From Pseudocercospora fijiensis CIRAD86 (Eukaryota > Ascomycota > Dothideomycetes > Mycosphaerellales > Mycosphaerellaceae), in contig NW_006921533.1 of the NCBI RefSeq assembly GCF_000340215.1, forward strand, positions 7,987,977 to 8,051,976: a DNA stretch of 64,000 nucleotides. The letters are read 5' to 3'. Every line of letters begins with the position of its first letter. Position 1 is the stretch's first letter. The notes beneath the pieces were generated by a model, which made no database searches, was not told the DNA's origin, and worked only from the letters and a program-made list of their open reading frames with translations. A program made the position numbers and the translations under genes. This document shows, one piece after another, positions 36,451 to 48,233 of this stretch.

Positions 36451-39400
36451 AGTTAGAGGGTAATAACCATAATACTAGTATACCCTAAAGGAAGGAAAAC
36501 AAGGAAACGAGGAAGATTAATACTTATAAATAGGATAGGAGGGAGGTTTTTACCAACTAAGTTAGTTTCCTACCTAAAACAATACATAGAAACAGACCTA
36601 TATAGGCCGAAAGGCACTACAACAGGCAAATGAAATATCTATCTATCTATATATAGTCTTCCTTCTAGGGCTTCCTTAGTACTACTATTAGGGACTTCCT
36701 AAATAGTCTTAGGTAGTGTCCTAGTGCTAGGCTTTATAAAAAGATATTAGCTAGTGCTAGGGCTAGCCCCTTCCTATATGCTTTTAGAAGTTTGTTATAG
36801 ATCTTGTTTTCTCCTAGTGCCTTATTACCTAGAATTTTCTTTAGGATCCTTTCAATAGTTTCGGGTTTAACCTAGGTGTCTCTTAGTATACCTAGCAGTA
36901 GAGTCTCTTATTCTTCCTCCTTTATATCTAATAGGTCTACTTATACTTTTCTATAGAAGAAGTGTTAGCCTAAGGCTCTTACTTTCCCTTCTATTATAGT
37001 CTATATTTGTCCTTGTTAGTCTATAATGTCTAGGAATTGTAGTAGCATATTCTTTTCCTATTTAGGCCTCCTTGCCTATTTAGCTATCCTCTATATCTCC
37101 TCTAGTTTCTTTATAATTATTCCTATTATAGATCTCTATTCTTGTATCTTGTCTTTCTTAATCTAGATCTTCTTTTCCTAGTAGGCTTTATTATAGTTAT
37201 CCTATACTTCCTAGGTATAGGTTTATATCTACTACCTCCTAGCCTTCCTTACTACTTTAACCTTCCCTATATACTTACTAGTCTAGTATAGTCGCTAGTA
37301 TAGTGAATGTTTCTTTGCTAGGGTATACTTTCTAGCTACCTATTGTAGGATTCCTATTAGTTCTTCTACTGCCTTATTAATGTCCTCTAGCCTTAGTAGG
37401 TGCTTTATTAAGAGTTCCTCTATTTTTGGGTCCCTTTCTAGTTCCTCCCTAATCCTACCCTATTTAGTACCTTTCTAGTTAAGCTTCTCCTCTAGTTCCC
37501 TTTCCTAGTTAGCTTAGACATTTAGCTCAATCTATACCGGGAAGTAGTCTAATAATTCTTCTAGTTCCTAGTTAACCCTGTATCTTATAATCCTGTTCCT
37601 AATCTAATATAATGCAAAGTATAGGTCTAGTGTGCTACTACTTCCTCTTGCCTCCTAAGTAATTAGTCCCTTTAGGGTAACAATTTCTATTCCTTCCCTC
37701 TCTAATATATCAATTAGTCTTCCTACTAGGAAGTAGTAAGCTAGGGTAAAGTCTAAGCCCTAGAGGGGGTAGTAGAGGTTGAAATCCCTAAGTAGGATTT
37801 AGTAGGTGTTCCCCTAGATAACTCTAGGTAGTCTTTCTAGGGTTTTTAGTTAGGTACTGCTTCTTAAGTCTAGTAGTAGGTTGTATATACAGTAGACTTG
37901 GAGTGTACCTTAGGATGTCTCTACTTAAACTAATATTAGGTCCCTATCCTCCTATAGTATAGCCTACTAGGTTTCTATATCTATCTCCTTGCTAATATAG
38001 ATGTATATCCTTAGGGCTCCCTAGTTGTAGATAATTAGGTAGTATCTTAGGTCTTTAACTGTTGCTAGTCTCTTTGTATATAGGTTAAGCTAGGGCTTTT
38101 AGATTGCAATAATATAATATTCTTTTAGGTTTAGTATTTGAAGGAAGCTCCTCTATACCTTGTCTTTGCTCTTATTAATATTATACTATATAATGTTTAG
38201 TGATATTGCAATGTTTATTAGGTTTTATCTATATTATTTCCCTATAAGTTTTCCTTTAGTCTTCCCTTACTTTAGACTAATATTTGACTAAGCTTTGTCT
38301 GCCCTGCTTCCTTTCCTATAATATTAAGGTATCTTAGTCTCCCTAGTTGCTAGTAACTCTCTTGTGCTAGTAAGGCCCTAAATGTGAACCTATTATCTTA
38401 CCTAGACCTCTTTTATAGCACTTAGCTAGGTTGCTTCTATACCTAGCTACCCTAGCTTATTATATATCTTTTTAGTATATTGATTCTAGCTTCCTTTGCC
38501 TTCCTAGCTACCTGTATTCTTACCGGGCATTCCTTCGCCTAAGAGGGGTGTCTTTTAGTATAGTATACATATCTTGCTTCTCCCTTATATACTTTACATT
38601 CTTTAACCTAGTAATCCCCTATATAATAGGAGCAAGTGTTGGTTATCTTTATATACTTAGCTGCTAAGTGTCTATAGTATTGATATTTGAAGCACTATAT
38701 TATCCTATAGTTGCTTCTGTATATCTCTGTTTCTAATCTTTTAAAGTCCTAGAACAACCCCTAGTCTAGTACTATATTAGCCTACTCTGCACTCCCTACC
38801 TAGATAATTAGGGAAGACTGCTTCTTAGTCTCTTCGATTTTCCTTTTAATCTATACTACTTTTGTAATCTTTAGGCCTAGGTATATAGCTTGGTTTTGTC
38901 TCTATAGGCTCTTAATATCCTGTTCTTCCTTAAAGCTTCTTATTATGCCGTAGGCTATAATTATAAATTGCTGTTAGGAGACCTTTACTATTTTCCCTAT
39001 CTTAGTTGTCTATTCTTTTTGTGTTTCTAGCTTCTTTTTATCTTACTCTTATGCTATAAATAGCTTAATTACCCCTTTACCTTCGTTCCTAGCCCTAATT
39101 ACCTCTTTAACTGCAATTCTTTCTATAATCTCTTTCCCTATAAGTCCTTAGACTTCCTTTTGCTCCTATAGGTCCGTAATATAGACTCGAACTACTGTCC
39201 TCGGGGGTTTTAGCGCCTCCTAACTAGCTACTACTACCTAGGTGCGGTAGTTTAGGCTTATCTCCTATTGTTTCTTCGTAATCTTTGCTACGACTGTATT
39301 AGCTACCTTTATAATTACGTAGCTTACCTAGTTGTAGATTGCTTTTAGTCCTCTAAGGAGTTCTAAAATTATTATCCTATATGCCCTCTTAGGGGTTCTT

Positions 39401-41787
39401 CTATCTTCTACCTTTAGTACCTCCTCTGCCCTAGTATATAGTGCTTTCTATTCGTCCTCCCTTCCTTCTTAACTGTCTTCCCTTCGTCTCTAATTGTTCG
39501 CTGCTATCGCTTCCGTAACTCTACCCTCGTATATAGTGCTTTCGACACTTTAGAGTATATATAAAGGAAGGGGGTTCCTCGGAAAACAGTACCGAAAAAC
39601 AAGAAGGCTTTAGGTAGATAGGAGAAGGCTAAAAAGAGTAGGCGGACGAAGACTATCGCGAAGAAAAGTTATCTTTCTAACTGTACTTATTAGGTATAAA
39701 TTTTATCCTTTCGCTCGCTGTTTAATTCCCTAACTGCTCGGTAGAATGTTATTATCTAGATCTAGGTAGAACTTATCGATTTCCCTAGAAGCCCTCCTTA
39801 AGAAGTTCGAACACTTTCTAACTAAACTATTCTCTAATATTAAGTACTATAATAGCTCCTCCCTCGGTATCGGTATAGTATATAAAAGAGCTATAAAGCA
39901 GCTCTATAGAACGTTCTACTAGTTACTCGCTATACTAAGGCCGAATGCTAGTTCGTTCCTTAGAACTCTTAGTTATTTAGGAGATATTAAGGATAGGGTA
40001 GGCAGTAACTTCGTATTATATAAGGAGGTAGAGGCTACTATAGAGGAGTCCTTTAACCTATAGAAGATAGTAAAAGATATAGAGGCAGCTATAGGTCTAG
40101 GTACCTAGTTAAATTTCTAGTAGGTAGAGTATAAGGATATTTAGAGGGAGTATTAGGTAGAGTTGCGAAGGCAGGTATATAATATAGTCTATAAAACAGG
40201 GATAATACCTATAACTATAAGTATTAGGCTCTTCAACCTTGCTTATTTTTCCCTGTTTTCGTTTTATAAAAATCCAAACTAATACAAATCAACCGGAATA
40301 TATATCTTCTTTTAGTTCTTTAAAAAACCTAGTAGCGTAGCTAGTAGCGTAGCCGGCCTTTTTACTCCTTAGAACTAACGGGATTTTCGAAGACTTCTAT
40401 TCCGTACGGCTAATAAAGTATACTATACTATATATATATACTTAGAGAGTATTTAGAGCGCGGTATATAGCGCCGTATAATAGCGGCTTATTTCGTATAT
40501 AGAAAAGCTTATAAACGATACTACGAACATCCTTCCTACTAGAATATCTATCCTACCTAGTACTATCTCGAATGTAGATATTCTAGCCTTTTAGAATCTA
40601 ATCGAGTGCTTTGAAATCCTTATCTATAATCGTTATACGCTTCGCGTAGATAGCTATAAGGTTAACCGCTAAAATAGTATTAGTATAGTCCGAAAAGAGG
40701 TAGAAGAGAAATATATATTCGAAGATACGAATTAGGTAGGCTTCTATAGCCTCTTAAAGGGCGCCTATCGCGGAGGCTTAGAAGCGAAGGTCCGTTCTAT
40801 AATCCTAGGCAATTTCGCGAATAAGTCGTTAGAAAGGAGCTTTACGGATTAGGAGATTAGAACTCTTCTAATACTTCCGAATCTTATAGAGGGCTACGGC
40901 TAAAGAAGGATTAGTAAAAAGACAGTAAGAATACCGGCTACGCTGCCGGCTACGCTACCGGCTATAAATAGGACTTACTTCCTAGGCGCTATCGACGCTT
41001 CGTACGATTATTACTACTAGTAGTAGAAGCGCTAGTCGTCGTTTTACGTAGAGCCTTACCCGCCGTTGTCTTACGTAGAGCCTTGCTCGCGACGCCCTTT
41101 CTAGTACCGGATCTAGCGGTAGTAGTAGTAGCCTTCTTACGTTAATATACTATACTCGTTCTACTATTTCCGGTCTTATTACGACCCGTAGAAGTAGTAG
41201 GTCCCTTCTTACGAGGCGTCGTAACTTAGTTAAGTAGACTCGGTATTATAAAAGTCGTCGAATTAAGGAAAAAAGTGCGTTACGAAGGTATACGAAAGCG
41301 CGCGCGGAGCGAGGGTATTACGTAGATAGTAGATATAGAGCGTAGAGGTATAGGTATCGATACGAAGGTTAAATATAGCGAGAGAGGTAGTATCGCGGTA
41401 TCGCTAGGTAATAGAGTAAGCGTCGCGTAAGCCTATATTATAGTAACGTTAGAGTAAGGAAAGAAGGTAGGTATAGCTAAAAAAGGCAGGTACGGTAAAC
41501 TTTGAAATATAGCCGGCATATATAGCTAGTATAGTAATAGGCGAAAGCCTCCTTTTAATAAATAGCCGGCCTAATAATAGTATCCTACTATAGTATAGAT
41601 ATTCTTTAGTAATGCCCTTACTAGCTATAGTAATCTTATAAGTAACCTAGGCCTATTGCTAGGAAATATAAGAAATATTAGGTAGGCTATACTAAATAAG
41701 CTAGTTATTTAGTAGGAAAAGGCCTACTACCGTCTCTATATGCCGGCTACGAGTGCCTGCTATCGCTCTAAATTCAACTCCGCCCTA

Positions 41788-42490
41788 TCTCGGAGGCTAA
41801 GGTACCGAGCGGAAACCCTATAGCTTATATTTACTCGGTTGTCGCGGAGCGCTTATAGGTAAGGTATTAGAAAAGAGTATAAAAAGTACGAGAAGAGTAT
41901 CCTAGGATATAGGTCGTAAGTAAATAAGAGTAGCACGCCTAGTTATTTATATAGTACGTTACTCTATACGACTAAGAGCCTATATTATCTCGTACTTCGC
42001 TTATAAGACCTCGACTCTACTAATATACTATTAATCTCCTACTCGGTCGCTGTTTTAATTCTTCTTCGAGTTGCCGGACTTAGTACGTATCTATCGCTAT
42101 ATAATAGCGCTACGTATTATAGAGAATTAACTGTACTGTATCTCGAAGGCTAAGGTACCGAGCGGAAATCCTATAGCTTATATTTACTCGGTTATCGCGG
42201 AGCGATTATAGGTAAGGTATTAGAAAAGAGTATAAAAAGTACGAGAAGAGTATCCTAGGATATAGGTCGTAAGTAAATAAGAGTAATACGCCTAGTTATT
42301 TATATAGTACGTTACTCTAAATAACTAGGAGCCTATATTATCTTATACTTCGCTTATAAGACCTCGACTTTACTAGTATACTATCGATCTCTTCCTCGGT
42401 CGCTAATACGCTATCTTAATTCTTCTTCGAGTTGCCGGACTTAGTACGTATCTATAGCTATATAATAGCGCTACGTATTATAGAGAATTT
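41788..42490. repeat. Tandem duplication, about 350 bp per unit
   Basis: 41788-42129 and 42141-42490 are near-copies (both contain GGCTAAGGTACCGAGCGGAAA and end near TAGAGAATT). Differences are mostly transitions plus a few indels. It lies inside the unclassified element. Confidence 0.75.
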
Positions 42491-43637
42491 CTCGTTAAAG
42501 TTTCTCTCTCGTAGGCTTACTATCTACTTCGTAGTATAGAGGATTAAAGTGCTAATACTAAAGAATCTCCTTATAGTTAGGATACTAGGGCTCCTTAGGA
42601 CCTTTGTATTTTAGGTCTAAATAGAGACGTATTATAAACGTTCTATTGCCCTTTCGCTTACTACCCGCTAGGTCGCGATATACGAAGAAACTAATCTAAA
42701 TATAGCTCGTCTCTATAATAGCCGGGTAAATATAGAGCGCTAGGTTTCTACTTCGTACCTTAGATTTAGGGACGGCGCGGAGATAAAATTAGAAATATAG
42801 CCGGTACCTATAGCCGGTAAAAGGATGCGAAAATAGGCCTCCTCCTAGGTTAATCTACCGACTAAATACAATTTCTAACTAATCCGCTATAAACCGACGC
42901 CGAATTTTAGCTAGAAGCTATATATCTTTATTTTAAAGAGTAACCCGCTTCGTATAGATAGTAAGCAGGTTTAAAAGCTTAAGCTCGATTACGAGAAATG
43001 CCTCTATAGCTTCTTAAAGAGTACTAATCGCTTTAGCCGTAAATCGTATACTAGACCGAAAATCTAATATAATTTCTCGGACGAGTCGCTAGAAGGGAGT
43101 CTTAGGGATTAAAAGCTTAGTCCCTCTTTTATTTTAGAAAAGCCGGATCTAGCGAAGGGTAATAGTACCTAGTTTAAAGCGCTACTTCTTTATCGTCGAG
43201 TCCTGCCTTATTCCCTTTTTTTAATAGAAAGATAACTTTTCTTCGCGATAGCCTTCGTCCGCCTACTCTTTTTAGCTTTCTTCTATCTATCTAAAGCCTT
43301 CTTATTTTTCGGTACTATTTTCCGAGGAACCCCTTTTCTTTATATATACTATAGAGAGTCTTGCTCTTCCGATATCTCGTTCTCGCTACGGTCTCCCTAT
43401 ATCTAGCTTACTTTACCCTTGCCCTTTAGGCTCTAAAGATATTTATCTACGCGTTTAGGCGACGAGGGTATATCGGTAGGACCTAGAAAATTAATAAGCC
43501 TATAATCGTAAGGAGATATTTGTACTTCTTACCTTCTAGAACAAATAGTCTTCTATTAAACCGCCTTAGTAGGTTATCGTTAGATTTAAGTAAAGGATAG
43601 TCGCTTAAGGAAGGGGAGGTAGCTAGCTTAGGATTCT

Positions 43638-44851
43638 ATTAAAGCACTAAAGCACTTACTATTTAGCGAGTTGTCTTTACTCCCTGTTCCTAGGAAGCTA
43701 TTCGTAGAGCTTATAATAGATTTTATTATAGGCCTTCCTCCTACTAAGCGTAGGGGCAGCAAGGATATATATAATGCTATCCTTATTATAGTAGATCGAT
43801 TTACTAAAGGCGCTCGATATATCCCGGCGCGGAAGGATTAGACTACTATTAATATAGCAGAAGCGCTATAGAATAATATCTTCTATACGTATTAGGGAAC
43901 CCCTAAGGGGATAGTATCTAATCGTAGATCGATACTAGTATCGCACTATTAGAGCGAAATATACCTATAGCTAAGACTAAAGCATCGGCTATTAATAGCT
44001 TTCTATCTATAGACTAACGGTTAAACAGAGAGGCAGAATGCTACCTTATAGCAGTACCTACGTAGCTATATTAATAATAGCCCTAAAGACTAGGTTAACC
44101 TCCTATAGCCTATAGAATTCGTATACAACAATAGTGTATACTTATTAACTAAGGTTTTACTATATATAGCTATAATAGGCTAAAACGCTGCTTTACTATA
44201 AGACCTATTAACGCTCAAGGCCGAGCGCTAGGAAAGGGAAGCGCGTTAAGTACTAGAAATACTAGCGGCAATAGAACGTATCTAGAAGATACGAGAAATC
44301 TATGCTAAGATAGCTAAGAAGCTAACAAAGGCTTAAGAGTACTAAAAGACCTACTATAATAAGCGTTATATACCGATAACCTTTAAGCAAGGCGATATAG
44401 TTATACTTAGTATAAAGAACCTCCGCATCCGCAAACACCTATTACCTAATAGCAAAACAAGGCCTAAGCTCGTACTAAGATATATTAGCCTATTCCGCAT
44501 TCGAGAAGTTAAGGGCCCCTCTATATAGGCCTATTAGTTATAGCTTCCTCCTTATTACACTATCTATAATACCTTCTACGTGTCCCCCCTTAAGCTATAT
44601 TACTAGCGCGAAGGCGATAAAGCGCCTACTAAGTTAGAAGAAGTCTTAGCTAATAGTAAAGAGCTATAGTCGGTCGAACGAATACTAAAGTATCGGACTA
44701 GACAAGGTAAGAAGGAGTACCTACTAAGGTAGTAAGGCTATTCGCCTAAATAGGACTTATAGGAAGCTAAAGGCTCCTTTAAGGATATAACTAAGTTATT
44801 AGATAAGTATTAGACTAGTATAAAGAATAAGAAGAAGGCTAAGGGCCTATA
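43638..44851 (+). pseudogene. Element A integrase end and chromodomain
   Basis: Plus-strand homology to D resumes abruptly at 43638 (matching about 12616 of D). It includes the IIGLPPTKRRGSKD integrase core near 43720-43760 and the chromodomain near 44665-44830. RIP stops throughout. The left edge is a breakpoint, not a domain boundary. Confidence 0.75.
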
Positions 44852-46090
44852 ATGTTACTAGAAGTCGCTAGAGAGACCTAGGATTAATACTACCCCCGGG
44901 GTACTATTAGCTAACTAATTAGAAGCAAGTAATTGTTAGCGAAATGAGACTATACTATAATAGTAAACGCGTACCGAGTATTAACAAGCGCGCTACGACG
45001 TATTAACTAATTGCCTGCTCTTTTAAGTATTCTACCTCCTTACTAACGTAGCAAGGCCCTTCTCTTAGTCCTTAGGCCCCCTCCCGTTCCTTCTATTCTA
45101 TCGAGGCCCCGAGGCCTAGGCGATCCGCGGGGACGGCGCGCGCGCGTATAGTAATAATAATAATAATAATAGCGTTACGGCACGAGCTAGCGATATGTTA
45201 GAAGACGGCGCGGCTATATTAGTAACGGTATTACTAAGTATATTGCTAGTTAAAGAAGGAAATTAGAAGCAAGGTAAAGTTAGTACTAAGACGGCTAGCG
45301 CCGCTATTATTAATATTACCTGCTATTATTATTATACCCGTAAGAACAACCTTACCTATACCGCGGTCTAAGGCCGGAATATACTATACTAACTAAGCTA
45401 AAAAAGATTAAGCTATTCGAGGGGCTCGAGGCTTAAAAGGTTAAGCGATTAATAGACTAACTAAGGGCAAAAATATAGAGCTAAGCTAGCCGGGGTCGAT
45501 CTTGCGGATAATAGGTTACTCCTCGATCTTTCCGATCCTTTAAGCGAGGCGAACCTTAACTATTATACTTATAATAGCCTTTATCTATAGAAACTAGACA
45601 AACTATGTTTTTAAAAGATAAGGTTAATTAACAATTAAAGGCCGCTAAACCTAACTAATTAGGGCTAGCGAAACTACGAACAATAATAGCCCTCGTAATA
45701 ATAAGAACAATCCCTCGGAAGCGGATATTTCTAGGTCTTTTAGAGTAGACGTAAAGAACTCGGATAATATTACTTAGAACGGAGGCAGCACTATAATACC
45801 TCGTACGTCTACCTATTATAGTAGGGAAGACGCGCTCGTATTATAATTAGTCGATAGCCCTTAATTCTTATAGATATATATTACTTTACTCTATTATATA
45901 TAAGGATAGCGCAGTTAGAGTTAGACATTGTATTAGAAGGTAAGGTTTAATATAGTTATATAATTAGGTAGTTAAGTGTTTAATTTAGCGCGGCTAAGTA
46001 GCTTATCGGATTTGCTAAGTTAGTAGTAATAGAGGTCGAGATTAGAATATAGAAAGGCTACGAGGGCGCGGCCTTTAGAAGGGAAGCGTA
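44852..46090 (+). repeat. Element A 3' noncoding region
   Basis: Homologous to 27633-28862 of element C, ending in the purine-rich GAAGGGAAGCG tract. A short imperfect TAA/AAT run is seen near 45150-45175. Confidence 0.7.
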
Positions 46091-46286
46091 TATTAGGGCT
46101 AAAGGGGCTATACGTAATTAGCATATAACTAGGCCGAGTAAAGCTAGGGTCTTAATGCCTTAGGTAGGGCTTAGCGCTTAGCGTTAGGCTAACTTGCCTG
46201 CTTTCCTCCCTCTTCTCCTAGATCCTTATCGAATACTACTTATACCTACTACTATCCTATCTACCTGCTAATATACCCTTCTTATA
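46091..46286 (+). repeat. 3' LTR of element A
   Basis: 196 bp, begins TATTAGGG and ends TTCTTATA, followed by the duplication GTAAT (46287-46291). Confidence 0.85.
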
Positions 46287-48148
46287 GTAATAGATACTGC
46301 CCTTTTTTCCGCGCGCTATAGATATAAGGATTTAATAGCAGGGGTGTTAATTCTAAGGCCGGGAAAAGAGAACGAGGCAGGCAATTCTATTCTTTTCGCT
46401 TTAGAGTAGGAGCTGCTATACAAAAGTCGATAGGAGGCAAGTCTCTTATTTTAACTAGGACGCCTTTTAGATACGAGTCGATAATTTAATAAGCTCTAGT
46501 TACTATATAGACGGTAGGGAACGATAGGAATAGATCCTATAAGCCTTTATAACTAGTAAGTAACCCGCTATATAGCTAAGTTTCGAGACTTAAGGGATCG
46601 AAGATAGAGTTAGTAGGTATAAATATTAGGTAGGCTATAGTAGGTTATATACTAGTCTATAGGCGAGGAGGAGGGCTAGGTAGGAGTTTATAGTAGGAAT
46701 GTTATAATATAAGGTAAGTAAGTACGCTATAATCTCTAGAACTAGAATAGTAGGTAGCTTTTCTTCCGCCTATTAAAGAGTATTAAGTTATTTTTATTAC
46801 GCTAAATTAAGATAGAAAAGGAATAAGTACTTATACTCGTATTTATATAAATAGTAGAAAATCATCTCGAGCTTGCTTCTCGCTTTAAGTTCTTACCGTT
46901 TTTTTAAGTGTCTATATAAACCTACTACTCGCTTTTCTAAAATAAATAGCCGAACGACGAGTTACGTTTAAGGACTAGATTGCTTTTAGAAAAGAAAAGT
47001 TACTAGTATTAAAATCGTAATAACCGTAAGTATCCTCTAGAGTAGTTACTAGACTTTTACTAACTTAGAGAAAGGCTTTCGAAAATAATTTAAACGACTC
47101 GTTTTACTAACGACTTATATAGCGTAGCGAGAAATATATAGACTTTGTTATTCGAATTGTAACGCGATAGTAATAAAGGGGGAGACGTCTAGGATATAAG
47201 ATATCTAGATTAGTAAGATAGAAAGTAATACTAATAATACCTCGAATAAGTTACCTTACTATAAAGGCTAACTTTTAGGTTTATAAGTAATGGCCTAGGT
47301 TAGCTAGACTATTTCCTAGCTATCGGTATTAGACTACGCTATAATAGATAAACGGGAGATTATAAAATAATAAAACCCTATCTCCTATATACTACGCCTC
47401 TAAGGCCGAAAAGGAAAAAAAGGCGTACGTTTACTATCTTTATTAAGAGAAAGCGGAGCTTATACTCTCTAACTAGGACGATAGGTAATATAAGTTACTA
47501 GTAGTTAGGCCTCGACTATCTCTTCGAAAGAGGAGGGAGGAGACCCTAAGGACTATATACTACCGCGGCTACTACCTAAGACGTATAATTATACTATAGA
47601 AGAGATAGCGATACGATTTAATACCTATACGATATCTCTTTAATACTTCTATTCGTTTTATATTATCTTCCTACTAGAAAACTCTAATAGACCTAGCTTC
47701 TACTATACTCTAAGTCTTTTAATCCTAGTTCGATACCTAGCTTAGTTTCCTAAGCCTCTAGATAGGTTATAAGTCGTCCTATTATTAACTTATTATAGTA
47801 TCGACGAAAACAATCGCTCTATCTTAGTAAAACTTAAATAGATATATACCTATCTATATATTCTTTCTCTAACTATAACTAGAAGGCAAATAAGTAATTT
47901 CCGTAGTATTTACCTTACTTATATATATACTCTAGATAAAAAAAAAAGAAACAGATAATTTTTTTTAGCTCGATCTAACGACTTAATATAAGATAATATA
48001 TTCCTCCTACTATTACGAGACGAGTAATAAACGAACCTAACTAATTCCGTAGTTAGGATTAGGAAATCTACTTTAGAATTACGACCCGAAAAGTTTAGTA
48101 CTTACTAAATAAAGTCTAAGTATATATCTTATAGCCTATAATACCTAT
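46287..48148. repeat. Old RIPed sequence right of element A, family unknown
   Basis: About 1.86 kb of CA/TG-poor, TA-rich sequence continuing the old target that begins at about 3816. Short coding-like traces exist (for example about 47395-47590, K/R/Y-rich, plus strand) but nothing I can assign. An A-run at 47939-47948. Stops are dense in all frames. Confidence 0.5.
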
Positions 48149-48233
48149 CTACCTACCTACCTACCTACCTACCTACCTACCTACCTACCTACCTACCTAC
48201 CTACCTACCTACCTACCTACCTACCTACCTACC
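48149..48233. repeat. (CTAC)n microsatellite
   Basis: About 21 uninterrupted CTAC units marking the right edge of the RIPed block. Not a telomeric repeat. Confidence 0.9.

Larger units (their letters stand above)
31755..36646 (+). mobile_element. LINE-2 copy: full-length Tad-like non-LTR retrotransposon
   Basis: 4892 bp with a 14-bp target duplication CTATATATAGTCTT (31741-31754 and 36647-36660) and a 3' ATCT repeat tail. It is inserted in the opposite orientation into the RT region of LINE-1. Head-to-head homology between the two copies spans nearly the whole length. Younger than LINE-1 by nesting. Confidence 0.9.
29734..39553 (-). mobile_element. LINE-1 copy: Tad-like non-LTR retrotransposon on the minus strand, interrupted by a second LINE
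   Basis: Own parts are 39553-36661 (5' half) and 31740-29734 (3' half), together about 4.9 kb. The 3' end is a TATC-type simple repeat at 29734-29750. A likely target duplication AGTATATATA flanks it (29724-29733 and 39554-39563), supported because removing the LINE restores an inverted-repeat arm found at 43209-43356. It carries a gag-like zinc-knuckle ORF1 and an endonuclease/RT ORF2. Its RT box reads IDN rather than IDD (near 31220-31240), a RIP-type change. Confidence 0.8.
29438..43637. mobile_element. Unclassified element with inverted-repeat arms, hosting two LINEs
   Basis: Own sequence is 29438-29733 plus 39564-43637, about 4.37 kb. Inverted arms of roughly 140 bp (about 29724-29733 joined to 39564-39690, versus 43209-43356 reversed) share GGTTCCTCGG and code a Lys/Arg-rich tail with KAKKSRRTK. 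RIPed coding traces are seen on both strands: an L/K-rich stretch at about 39760-40040 (+), another at about 40560-40860 (+), its diverged relative at about 42980-43130 (+), a K/T/R-rich stretch at about 41220-41000 (-), and a stretch at about 43520-43380 (-). Repeated short GCCGGC-containing motifs occur at 29620, 40360 and 40940. I recognise no transposase or recombinase. The outer ends are not flanked by a target duplication I can see. Confidence 0.45.
3960..46286 (+). mobile_element. Element A: outermost Ty3/gypsy chromodomain LTR retrotransposon, with all nested insertions
   Basis: 5' LTR 3960-4155 and 3' LTR 46091-46286 are both 196 bp, run from TGTTAG (or RIPed TATTAG) to TTCTTATA, and are flanked by the target duplication GTAAT. 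Own sequence is the 5' LTR, leader and gag (3960-5808) and integrase end, chromodomain, 3' noncoding part and 3' LTR (43638-46286). Protease, reverse transcriptase and most of integrase are missing. Everything between is later insertions and a rearranged junction. It is the oldest gypsy copy here because all others sit inside it. Confidence 0.85.

Noticed and set aside
29438..43637. Starship-type element with a DUF3435 recombinase
   Set aside because: Coding traces do not show the recognisable tyrosine-recombinase or DUF3435 segments, and there is no cargo of intact genes.
48149..48233. Interstitial telomere repeat
   Set aside because: The unit is CTAC, not the fungal TTAGGG/CCCTAA type; it is a plain microsatellite.
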